A stretch of DNA of 20,441 nucleotides from JBFXDI01 sp050181295. GTDB lineage: Bacteria; Pseudomonadota; Alphaproteobacteria; Rhizobiales; Aestuariivirgaceae. The stretch is taken from the NCBI GenBank assembly GCA_050181295.1, contig JBFXDI010000072.1, positions 1 through 20,441 of the forward strand, in the 5' to 3' direction. Under the pieces are notes generated by a model. That model made no database searches and had not been told where the DNA came from. It worked only from the letters and a program-made list of their open reading frames with translations. The first letter of the stretch is position 1. The number at the start of each line of letters is the position of its first letter. Positions 7,546 through 14,355 of the stretch are shown piece after piece. The translations under genes and the position numbers were made by a program.

Positions 7546-7644
7546 CGCGCAAGCTTCCTTCGCCCGACGTTTCCCGATCCGGCTCTCTGATTGCGTCAAG
7601 CGGTCCGTTGACGCCGGGCCGGCTCAGTAGGGAGGATAGCCGTC

Positions 7645-7848
7645 ATGGAGACGACCGTCACCTGCAGCGCGCTCGCGCTCGGCATCGGGCTCGTGGGACT
7701 GGCAAGCTGGCTGGAGCATCGCCCGCGCGATCTCATGCGTCCGCGGCTCGTTCCCACGACACCGCTCATGTTCCTGGGCGCGCTGGTGGCGATCCTTGCC
7801 GCCGTGCACCTCATGACGCTTTTCGGCGTCTCGCGGCCGGGACAGTAG
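7645..7848 (+). CDS. Small membrane protein with two transmembrane helices
   Basis: 67 residues. The first hydrophobic stretch is about residues 6-22 (TCSALALGIGLVGLASW) and the second about 40-60 (PLMFLGALVAILAAVHLMTLF). A short basic loop (EHRPRDLMRPRLVP) separates them, which by the positive-inside rule should face the cytoplasm. A good GGAGG ribosome binding site precedes the ATG. The PTTPLMFLGALVAI segment looks familiar from uncharacterised alphaproteobacterial proteins, but I cannot name a family or function. It is divergent from the S8 protease gene and converges on the acetyltransferase gene with a 2-bp gap. Confidence 0.7.
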   Translation: METTVTCSALALGIGLVGLASWLEHRPRDLMRPRLVPTTPLMFLGALVAILAAVHLMTLFGVSRPGQ

Positions 7849-7850
7849 CG

Positions 7851-8315
7851 TCAGGCGGAAAGTCCCTTCCGCAGGCAGACGATACGCTCCATCTCGTCGA
7901 AGCCGCAGGCGACATGCATCGCGACACTGCCGGCATTGTCTAGGGTCGCGTCGCTGGCGATTTCGCTGAAGCCGCGTGCCCGCGCCCAGGTCTCCGCCGC
8001 CGCGAGCAGGGCGCGGCCCGCGCCCTTGCGGCGCCACTCGGGATCGACATAGAGCGCCTCGACATAGGCGACGGGGGAGGAGGCGCAGCCCTCGGCGTAG
8101 CTGCGAGTGCCCACGACCACGTAGCCGCAGGATTTCCCCCCGCATTCTGCGATCAAGGCCGCCTCGCCCGAGGCATTGCGGGCGAAATAGGCCTGCATCT
8201 CCTCGGCGATTTCGGTGTGGTCACCAAACAGCGCCTTCTGCATGCGCAGCCATTCGGCCACGTCGTCCGGGGTCGCCGGGCGAACCGTGATCTCCGCCGT
8301 CCTCTCAGCCGTCAT
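7851..8315 (-). CDS. GNAT acetyltransferase of the aminoglycoside 6'-N-acetyltransferase (AAC(6')) type
   Basis: 154 residues, a full-length GNAT domain. Motif A is YVEALYVDPEWRRKGAGRALLAAAETWAR, containing the acetyl-CoA pyrophosphate loop R-x-x-G-x-G. The segments TRSYAEGCASSPVAYVEALYVDPEWR and ASDATLDNAGSVAMHVACGFDEMERIVCLRKGL closely follow the pattern I know from chromosomal AAC(6')-I enzymes. It would transfer acetyl from acetyl-CoA to an amine in the cytoplasm. Whether the physiological substrate is an aminoglycoside cannot be told from sequence. Its ATG overlaps the stop of the HEAT-repeat gene (ATGA). Before the proposed insertion it would have lain 10 bp after the uvrD TAA stop. Confidence 0.85.
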   Translation of the reverse strand: MTAERTAEITVRPATPDDVAEWLRMQKALFGDHTEIAEEMQAYFARNASGEAALIAECGGKSCGYVVVGTRSYAEGCASSPVAYVEALYVDPEWRRKGAGRALLAAAETWARARGFSEIASDATLDNAGSVAMHVACGFDEMERIVCLRKGLSA

Positions 8316-9400
8316 AAGGAAGTGTTACGTCCGTTCGACGAAGGAGTCGATGACCCGCTTCTCGCCTCCAATATCGCCTTCGCCCGCGCGCGGGCGTCAT
8401 CGACATCTTCGTCGTGATCAACCGCGATGAACTCGAACTCGGATGTTCGCTTCAGACGCGCCATGCTGGGAGATTCCACAATTCGGCCTGCAACCAGCGT
8501 GGCCATTTGCACGAAATCCGCACGAGGGTTTTCACCCTCCGCCCAGAGGCGTTCCTGATCCCAAAGTTTCTCCGCGAACTTACGTGCAACAGCCTCCCAC
8601 AGGTTTGCCTCGAAAGGCTCCCTTTCCACCAACAATTGGCCTGCGTCGCAATGGCTCCACGCACCTATGTCCCAACGGTCTGGTTCGGAGCTCGGCCCGT
8701 TCACGGAAGCCGCATTGAAGGAGACAAGCACCTGGCCATACTCCGCGTTGCAGTCTAAAGCACCCGCGTCAAAAACAGTGTCCTGATACTCCTGCGAGAG
8801 GCAGTTGAGGGTTTGCTCGACATAGCGAAGCAGCCCGTTGCCCATCCTTTCCCAGTCAAAGACCTGCGCGCTGCGGTGCCTGCGGTGGCGCGCGGCGATC
8901 TTCGACTGAGCACTCCGGATGGCGGTCCTCACGTCTGGCGCCGTCTCATGCCCGGCGAGCGTGCGCAGAATTTCCTTGGCAGAGGTCTTGCCGATTTCTC
9001 CCAACCTCTCGATCAGCGCCAATCGGACCAGCGGGTCAGGATCTTCCGCCAGCACCTGGACGATTGCGTCGCCGAGCTCCACCGGCATTCTGTCGAGCAG
9101 CCGGATATAGCGCAGACGCGTCTGCTGCTCTCCTTTCCGGGCGAGAGCGAGCCAATCATCCGCGATGTCTCGCCTCAGCGCCGCCAGCCTGCAGGCTGCC
9201 AAGCCGGCCCTGGTCCAGACCTCGGCGCTCGGATCTTGAAAGGAGGACCGCATCAGCGCCCTGTCCGCCTCGCGCAGCTCAGAGCCGGAGAGGAGCCTCC
9301 AATGCATATCGGAAATGTGAGACAGCACCAGCCCTTCACGGGATGACCCGAAGGATGCGGCTATGAAGCGCGCGTCGTTCTCGCGGCTGATATGGAACAT
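8312..9400 (-). CDS. HEAT-repeat protein with possible DUF4303-like C-terminal domain; cargo of the uvrD-end insertion
   Basis: 362 residues, no signal peptide, cytoplasmic. Residues about 40-170 are helical HEAT-like repeats (for example IRLLDRMPVELGDAIVQVLAEDPDPLVRLALIERLGEIG). Residues about 180-340 form a second domain with YVEQTLNCLSQEYQ, RWDIGAWSHCD, FAEKLWDQERLWAEG and EFEFIAVDHDED. This pattern reminds me of DUF4303-type immunity proteins of polymorphic toxin systems, a tentative match. Residues 345-358 are encoded by the duplicated uvrD end read out of frame, so the last 18 residues are probably not native. The gene starts 16 bp after the uvrD stop, with a poor ribosome binding site, and overlaps the acetyltransferase ATG. 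Sampled GC is about 55-57%, lower than both neighbours, which supports acquisition by transfer. No toxin or recombinase gene is adjacent. Confidence 0.75.
   Translation of the reverse strand: MFHISRENDARFIAASFGSSREGLVLSHISDMHWRLLSGSELREADRALMRSSFQDPSAEVWTRAGLAACRLAALRRDIADDWLALARKGEQQTRLRYIRLLDRMPVELGDAIVQVLAEDPDPLVRLALIERLGEIGKTSAKEILRTLAGHETAPDVRTAIRSAQSKIAARHRRHRSAQVFDWERMGNGLLRYVEQTLNCLSQEYQDTVFDAGALDCNAEYGQVLVSFNAASVNGPSSEPDRWDIGAWSHCDAGQLLVEREPFEANLWEAVARKFAEKLWDQERLWAEGENPRADFVQMATLVAGRIVESPSMARLKRTSEFEFIAVDHDEDVDDARARAKAILEARSGSSTPSSNGRNTSL
8329..8366. repeat. 38-bp direct repeat, copy 1 (uvrD 3'-end duplicate, distal to uvrD)
   Basis: These 38 bp are identical to 9420-9457. Read on the minus strand they encode GEKRVIDSFVERT followed by an in-frame TAA (8328-8326), a complete copy of the UvrD C-terminus. 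Here, however, the sequence is read in another frame as the tail of the HEAT-repeat protein. It marks one end of a proposed insertion, like an attachment-site half. Confidence 0.95.
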
Positions 9401-9419
9401 GACACGTCCAAGCCCCTAT
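8329..9419. mobile_element. Proposed 1,091-bp single-gene insertion at the 3' end of uvrD, bounded by 38-bp direct repeats
   Basis: The unit runs from the start of copy 1 to the base before copy 2. It holds one lower-GC gene and ends in a duplicate of the target gene's last 13 codons, so the uvrD reading frame is kept. Integrative elements that use gene 3' ends as attB leave this pattern. There is no integrase, transposase or terminal inverted repeat, so any mobility must come from a trans-acting enzyme or homologous recombination. The duplication is seen directly; insertion as its cause is inferred. Confidence 0.55.
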
Positions 9420-11755
9420 GTCCGTTCGACGAAGGAGTCGATGACCCGCTTCTCGCCCGCCTTGTCGAAATCGACCGTCAACTTGTTGCCGTCGACGGCC
9501 GTGATGAGCCCGTAGCCGAACTTCTGATGAAAAATCCGCTCGCCGAGCTCGAAGGGCGCGGCGCCGGTGTCCCTGGCCACAAGCTCACCCTCGATCAGGC
9601 GGGGCGTTGAGCGCAGCGCCTCGCCACGCTCCCAGACCTGGCGGGCGCGCTGCCAGCCGGGCGTGGCATAGGTGTTCTGGAAGGGCTGCGCGGTCTCGAA
9701 GCGGGAGGAGCCGAGCCCGTAGCCGCCATAGGACGTCGACATGGCCTCGACCTCGACGTTCTCCTCCGGGAGCTCGTCGATGAAGCGGGAGGGCAGCGCC
9801 GATTGCCAGAGATTGTAGGTGCGGCGGTTCTGGACGAAGGACACGAAAGCCCTGACCTTGGCGCGCGTCAGTCCCACATAGGCGAGCCTCCGCTCCTCCT
9901 CGAGACCGGCGCGGCCGTTCTCGTCGAGCGAGCGCTGGTGGGGAAAGAGACCTTCCTCCCAGCCCGGCAGGAAGACGCTCGTGAACTCCAGCCCCTTGGC
10001 GGAGTGCAGCGTCATGATACTGACCTTGGCGTCGCTGGCCGCGGCGTCCGTGTCCATGACCAGCGAGACGTGGTCGAGGAAGCCCGTCAGCGTCTCGAAG
10101 CTTCCCATGGAGCGCACGAGCTCCTTGAGGTTGTCGAGCCTTCCCGGCGCATCGGGCGACTTGTCCTGCTGCCACATCTCCGTGTAGCCCGACTCGTCCA
10201 GCACGATGCCCGCAAGCTCGGTGTGAGGCAGGCCGGCCAGCAGGCCGCGCCAGCGCCCGAAGGAGGTGACGAGGTCGGCCAGGCTCTTGCGCGCCTTGCC
10301 GGCAAGCTCGTCGCTGCCGCCGAGCTTCTCGGCCGCCGCGAAAAGCGAGACGCCTTCGGCGCGGGCGAGCGCGTGCATCTTCTTGAGGGACGTTTCTCCC
10401 AGACCCCGCTTCGGCACGTTGACGATGCGCTCGAAGGCGAGGTCGTTGTCGGGCGAGGCGACGACCCTCAGATAGGCGAGCGCGTCGCGGATCTCCTGGC
10501 GCTCGTAGAAGCGCGGGCCGCCGATGACGCGATAGGGCAGACCGATGGTCACGAAACGGTCCTCGAAGGCCCGCATCTGGAAGGAGGCGCGCACCAGGAT
10601 CGCAACCGAATCGAGGCTTTCGCCGCGCCCCTGCAGGCTCTCGATATCGTCGCCGACCGCGCGCGCCTCCTCGTCGCTGTCCCAGTGGCCGCGCACGATG
10701 ATCTTCTCGCCTTCCTCGAGATGCGTGCGCAGGGTCTTGCCGAGCCGGCCCTCGTTCTTGGCGATGAGCCCGGAGGCGGCTGCAAGGATATGGGGCGTCG
10801 AGCGGTAGTTGCGCTCGAGCCGGATCACCTTGGCGCCCGGAAAATCCTTCTCGAAGCGGAGGATGTTGTCGACCTCGGCACCCCGCCAGCCGTAGATCGA
10901 CTGGTCGTCGTCTCCCACGCAGCAGATGTTGCGGTGCCCCTGCGCGAGAAGCCTCAGCCAGAGATACTGCGCGACGTTCGTGTCTTGGTACTCGTCGACC
11001 AGCATGTAGCGGAAGCGGCGCTGGTAGTCGGCGAGCACCGCCGGGTTCTCCTGGAAGAGCCGCAGGCAGTCGAGGAGCAGGTCGCCGAAGTCGGCGGCGT
11101 TCAGAGCCTTCAGCCGCTCCTGGTATTCGCGATAGAGGTCCCGCCCGCGGCCATTGGCGAAGGTCTGCGCCTCGCCCGCGGAAACCTTGTCGGGGGTGAG
11201 GCCGCGGTTCTTCCAGTCGTCGATCTCGGAGGCCAGCATGCGCGCCGGCCAGCGCTTGTCGTCGATGTTGTGGGCGGCGATGAGCTGCTTCAGGAGCCGG
11301 ATCTGGTCGTCCGTGTCGAGGATCGTGAAGCCGGGCTTGAGGCCCACGAGCTCGGCATGGCGCCTCAGAATCTTCGCCCCGATCGAATGGAACGTACCGA
11401 GCCACGTCATGCCCTCGACCGCGCTTCCGACCAGCATGCCGATGCGCTCCTGCATCTCGCGCGCGGCCTTGTTGGTGAAGGTGACGGCGAGGATCTGGGA
11501 GGGCCAGGCGGCGCCTGTGGCGAGGATATGGGCGAGGCGGGTGGTGAGCACCCGCGTCTTGCCGGTTCCCGCTCCCGCAAGCACCAGGAGAGGCCCTTGC
11601 AGCGACTCGACCGCTTCCCGCTGCTCGGGGTTCAGGCCCTCGAGATAGGGGGCGTCGCCCCTCGCCATGGCGCGCGCCGCCAGTCCTCCGGGCTTCACCG
11701 GCGGAGCAGGGGCATCGTCGCCGAAATCGGCGAGGTCTATGGGTTTCGCGGGCAT
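9416..11755 (-). CDS. uvrD: ATP-dependent DNA helicase UvrD/PcrA
   Basis: 779 residues, typical for the SF1A family. It is a 3'-5' helicase that removes the incised strand in nucleotide excision repair and clears protein or RNA polymerase roadblocks. Motifs in order: Q motif LNPEQREAV (41-49), Walker A GAGTGKT (61-67), motif Ia TFTNKAAREM, Walker B VDEYQDTN (about 252-259), motif III GDDDQSIYGWRG (about 280), motif IV LERNYRST, and motifs V/VI TLHSAKGLEF and EEERRLAYVGLTRA. A C-terminal Tudor-like segment (ERIFHQKFGYGLITAVDGNKLTVDF) ends in the duplicated GEKRVIDSFVERT. The ATG at 11755 gives the usual MPAKPIDL start. The open frame extends about 160 codons further upstream, but only as antisense of the SDR gene. 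It is divergent from the SDR gene across a 90-bp spacer. Confidence 0.95.
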   Translation of the reverse strand: MPAKPIDLADFGDDAPAPPVKPGGLAARAMARGDAPYLEGLNPEQREAVESLQGPLLVLAGAGTGKTRVLTTRLAHILATGAAWPSQILAVTFTNKAAREMQERIGMLVGSAVEGMTWLGTFHSIGAKILRRHAELVGLKPGFTILDTDDQIRLLKQLIAAHNIDDKRWPARMLASEIDDWKNRGLTPDKVSAGEAQTFANGRGRDLYREYQERLKALNAADFGDLLLDCLRLFQENPAVLADYQRRFRYMLVDEYQDTNVAQYLWLRLLAQGHRNICCVGDDDQSIYGWRGAEVDNILRFEKDFPGAKVIRLERNYRSTPHILAAASGLIAKNEGRLGKTLRTHLEEGEKIIVRGHWDSDEEARAVGDDIESLQGRGESLDSVAILVRASFQMRAFEDRFVTIGLPYRVIGGPRFYERQEIRDALAYLRVVASPDNDLAFERIVNVPKRGLGETSLKKMHALARAEGVSLFAAAEKLGGSDELAGKARKSLADLVTSFGRWRGLLAGLPHTELAGIVLDESGYTEMWQQDKSPDAPGRLDNLKELVRSMGSFETLTGFLDHVSLVMDTDAAASDAKVSIMTLHSAKGLEFTSVFLPGWEEGLFPHQRSLDENGRAGLEEERRLAYVGLTRAKVRAFVSFVQNRRTYNLWQSALPSRFIDELPEENVEVEAMSTSYGGYGLGSSRFETAQPFQNTYATPGWQRARQVWERGEALRSTPRLIEGELVARDTGAAPFELGERIFHQKFGYGLITAVDGNKLTVDFDKAGEKRVIDSFVERT
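9420..9457. repeat. 38-bp direct repeat, copy 2 (3' end of intact uvrD)
   Basis: This copy encodes the in-frame last 13 residues of the helicase, GEKRVIDSFVERT, followed by TAG (9418-9416). It is identical to 8329-8366, and the matches stop at both edges of the 38 bp apart from the shared TA of the stop codons. Confidence 0.95.
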
Positions 11756-11845
11756 TCCTGGCCGGTGATTCGGGATGCTCCCGTCTATATAGCAACTGAG
11801 ACCGCTTTTCGTAGCGGCGGAACTTGGCAAACTGGAGAACAGCCC

Positions 11846-12655
11846 ATGCGATTTCGCGGAAAAGTGGCATTGGTGACCGGCGGCAACTCGGGCATCGGCC
11901 GAGGCATCGCGCAGCACTTCGCCGCCGAGGGGGCGCAGGTCGCGCTCGTCGGCCGGGATCCGGAGAAGGGTGCCACGGTCGAGCGCGAGATCGCGGAGGC
12001 CGGAGGCACGGGCCGCTTCTTCCGCTGCGACCTGTCGCAGGAGGCGGCCGTCGAGGCGATGGTTGCCGAAGTCGTGGCGGCGTTCGGACGGCTGGACATC
12101 GTGGTCAACAATGCAGGAGTCGGGAGCTATCGCGGCGGGATCGGGCCGGACGATGCACCGGGCGTGCGCTGGGACAAGATGCGCGGCCCCAATCTCGACT
12201 CCGGTTATTTCGTCTCGGCTTACGCGTTTCCGCACCTGAAAGCCGCAAGCGGTGGTGCGATCGTCAACATCTCATCGACCGCGACGCTGCACGGCAACTG
12301 GGGGCTCTACTGCGTCGCCAAGGCGGCCGTGGAGGGGCTCACCCGCTCGCTCGCGGCCGAGGGCGCGCCGCACGGCGTGCGTGCCAACTGCATCAGTCCC
12401 GGCTGGATCGACGTCTCCACCGATCCCGAAACGTCATCGTCCAAGGGCGCGAAGTGGAACGTGCCGCCGAGCCTTCTTGACCGCATGGGAACCCCGGCCG
12501 AGATCGCCTCGGTTGCGGCGTTCCTTGCGAGCGCCGAGGCGTCGTTCGTTACCGGGCAGACGCTGATCGTCGACGGAGGCCTGTCCGTCATCGACTACAC
12601 GTCGCTCGACGTGCTGCGGGAGAGGGGGGCGAAGCTCTTCTCCGGCATGGTCTGA
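11846..12655 (+). CDS. SDR family NAD(P)-dependent oxidoreductase
   Basis: 269 residues, a classical short-chain dehydrogenase/reductase with a Rossmann fold. The cofactor motif TGGNSGIG covers residues 11-18, with R37 after the second strand, which may favour NADP(H). NNAG is at 88-91, the catalytic Ser at about 143-144, and Y155-x3-K159 (YCVAK). SPGWIDVSTDPE and TGQTLIVDGG follow as in glucose/3-oxoacyl dehydrogenase-like members. The substrate cannot be assigned. A GGAG ribosome binding site lies before the ATG. It is divergent from uvrD, and its last 61 bp overlap, tail to tail, the adenylate cyclase gene. Confidence 0.92.
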   Translation: MRFRGKVALVTGGNSGIGRGIAQHFAAEGAQVALVGRDPEKGATVEREIAEAGGTGRFFRCDLSQEAAVEAMVAEVVAAFGRLDIVVNNAGVGSYRGGIGPDDAPGVRWDKMRGPNLDSGYFVSAYAFPHLKAASGGAIVNISSTATLHGNWGLYCVAKAAVEGLTRSLAAEGAPHGVRANCISPGWIDVSTDPETSSSKGAKWNVPPSLLDRMGTPAEIASVAAFLASAEASFVTGQTLIVDGGLSVIDYTSLDVLRERGAKLFSGMV

Positions 12656-13905
12656 GGCTCCTCGTCCAGCAGGAAGGCAGTGACGATACCGATGCCCTTG
12701 AGCTCGATCGTCTGCGGCGGGGAGAGGCTCCGCCGCTTCTGAAGCGCCCCTACCGTGGCCGCGCTGACCAGCACGCGGCCGGGCGCGCAGAATGCCTCGA
12801 GCCTTGCCGCGAGATTCACCGTGTCGCCCCAGACGTCGTAGGAGAATTTTGCCTGCCCGATGACGCCCGCCATGACAGGGCCCGTCGCGATGCCGATCCG
12901 CAAGGCGAGGACGAGGTGCTGCCGCCGCGCCACCTCGTCCACGGCCTCGAGCATCGCCGATGCGAGGCGGACGGCCGCGTCGGCGTGATCGGGGCGCGGG
13001 TGGGGCACTCCGGCCACGGCCATGTAGGCGTCTCCGATGGTCTTGATCTTCTCCATGCCCGAGACGAGCGCCGCCTGGTCGATGATCGAGAAGAGTTCGT
13101 CCAGCAGCCCCACGATGCGGGCGGGCCCGAGCGCGCGCGAGAGGTCGGTGAAATCCTTGAGGTCGGCGAAGAGCACCGTCGCTTCGTCGAAGGATTCCGC
13201 AATGGTCTGGCCGGGATCATCCTTCAGCCGCTGGACGATCGACGCCGGCATCATGTTGTGGAGGAGCGCATCCGTCTGGGCCTCGGCGATGCGGGCGAGC
13301 CGCAGGCCGTAGAAGACGACGAGGAACACGATGGCCATGATCGACACGGCCGAATTGGCGTAGAGCTGATCGAGGAACCAACCCTCCTCGACATTGATCG
13401 CCGCGGCGGGCGGGAACATGTACCAGGCCGCGAGATGGCAGCCGAGCGCCGCGAGCGCGAGGAACCCCGCAAGCGCGATCCTCTCCGTGCCGAGCACGGC
13501 GAGCGCCATGGCAGCCGCGCCGATATAGTTGAGCTGGATGCCTGAATCCCGGCCGAGGAAGGCGATGAAGTAGAAGATCGTGCTGAAGACGACGGCCGAT
13601 ATCCACACGGCCGCGGCGGCGCGCCCGAAGCGGTGGAAGATGGGCGTTAGGGCGGTGCAGACGGCCGAGAGCAGGTTTCCGAGCACAAGCGGGCGGAGGT
13701 TTATGGGATCATGCGCGTAGTAGGTCGCCGCGTAGATGAGCGAGGAGATGGAGGCGAGGTAGCCTGTGACGTTGGCGACGATGAGTCCCCTGCGGTCGGC
13801 CGGCGGATAGCCTTGGGTGCCGGCGCGCAGCAGCCTCTCGATCCAGCGCGGAAGCCGGACCGGCAGGCCCCGGACGGCCGTGAAGACGTTGCGTCCCTCG
13901 CGCAT
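12595..13905 (-). CDS. Membrane-bound class III adenylate cyclase
   Basis: 436 residues. An N-terminal membrane region of about six hydrophobic helices (residues about 40-205) is joined by a short signalling helix (ARIAEAQTDALLHNMMPASIVQRL) to a class III cyclase domain (about 237-415). All catalytic residues are present: metal ligands D248 (FADLKDF) and D292 (GDAYMAVAG), adenine-selecting K288 and D357 (KTIGD, YDVWGD), and transition-state N364 and R368 (TVNLAAR). The Lys/Asp pair points to ATP, giving cAMP, rather than GTP. The membrane part may sense a lipid- or envelope-borne signal; none is identifiable. A GTG at 13932 is an alternative start. The C-terminal 19 or so residues lie beyond the cyclase domain and are antisense to the SDR gene. 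Confidence 0.9.
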   Translation of the reverse strand: MREGRNVFTAVRGLPVRLPRWIERLLRAGTQGYPPADRRGLIVANVTGYLASISSLIYAATYYAHDPINLRPLVLGNLLSAVCTALTPIFHRFGRAAAAVWISAVVFSTIFYFIAFLGRDSGIQLNYIGAAAMALAVLGTERIALAGFLALAALGCHLAAWYMFPPAAAINVEEGWFLDQLYANSAVSIMAIVFLVVFYGLRLARIAEAQTDALLHNMMPASIVQRLKDDPGQTIAESFDEATVLFADLKDFTDLSRALGPARIVGLLDELFSIIDQAALVSGMEKIKTIGDAYMAVAGVPHPRPDHADAAVRLASAMLEAVDEVARRQHLVLALRIGIATGPVMAGVIGQAKFSYDVWGDTVNLAARLEAFCAPGRVLVSAATVGALQKRRSLSPPQTIELKGIGIVTAFLLDEEPQTMPEKSFAPLSRSTSSDV

Positions 13906-14051
13906 CGGCTGTCGCTCCGACGACGGCGCCACCCGCCCCGGCGCGACTATGGAGCGGGCGCAACCGCCGTGGCAACGGCCGTTGAAGGCCGTCGCATCAT
14001 CGCCGACAATGCGCTATCAGATCGCGGCTCGCGACTTTTCGGGGATTTTTC

Positions 14052-14342
14052 ATGACACGGACGCTTGCAGAGACCCTGGCGGAGTTCCGTGCCAGCATCG
14101 ACAACCTCGATGCGGCGCTCATCTATCTCGTCTCCGAGCGGTTTCGGCTCACACAGAAGGTGGGCGAGTTCAAGCGTGACCACAATCTTCCCCCCGCCGA
14201 TCCGGAGCGCGAGAACGTGCAGATCGCGCGGCTCAGGGAACTGGCGGCGAAGTCGCATCTCGACCCCGATTTCGCGGAAAGGCTGATCCGCTTCATCATC
14301 GATGAGGTGATCCGCAACCACGAGCGTATCCGCAAGAACTGA
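14052..14342 (+). CDS. Chorismate mutase (AroQ type)
   Basis: 96 residues, the length of a single all-helical AroQ domain. It converts chorismate to prephenate for phenylalanine and tyrosine synthesis in the cytoplasm. Visible features are LAEFRASIDNLDAALIYLVSERFRLTQKVGEFKRDHNLPPADPEREN, with active-site Arg and Lys positions in the first helix and around VGEFK, then REN..QIARLRELA and a final helix RLIRFIIDEVIRNHERI. It is a free-standing domain without prephenate dehydratase or dehydrogenase. It heads a two-gene unit with the nucleoside transporter (13 bp apart) and is divergent from the adenylate cyclase gene. A weak GGGGA ribosome binding site precedes the ATG. Confidence 0.93.
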   Translation: MTRTLAETLAEFRASIDNLDAALIYLVSERFRLTQKVGEFKRDHNLPPADPERENVQIARLRELAAKSHLDPDFAERLIRFIIDEVIRNHERIRKN

Positions 14343-14355
14343 GGTCGCCGCAGCC

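Noticed and set aside
3450..7622. Repeated 15-mer TTGACGCCGGGCCGG at 3450-3464 and 7608-7622
   Set aside because: At this GC content a 15-bp match within 20 kb is not far from chance. Only the first copy has a plausible -10 at the right distance, so I do not call it a shared regulatory element.
8312..9400. Treating the uvrD-end insertion as an insertion sequence or transposon
   Set aside because: No transposase gene and no terminal inverted repeats were found, and a 38-bp duplication is far longer than normal IS target duplications. Site-specific or homologous integration fits better.
9803..11845. A very long plus-strand open frame opposite uvrD, continuous with the SDR gene
   Set aside because: It is the antisense shadow of a high-GC helicase gene. 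Its translation has no recognisable domain, and the SDR protein starts cleanly at the ATG at 11846 after a ribosome binding site.
11756..12235. A 160-residue N-terminal extension of UvrD
   Set aside because: This stretch is antisense to the SDR gene and includes the divergent promoter spacer. UvrD/PcrA proteins begin near the MPAKPIDL start at 11755.
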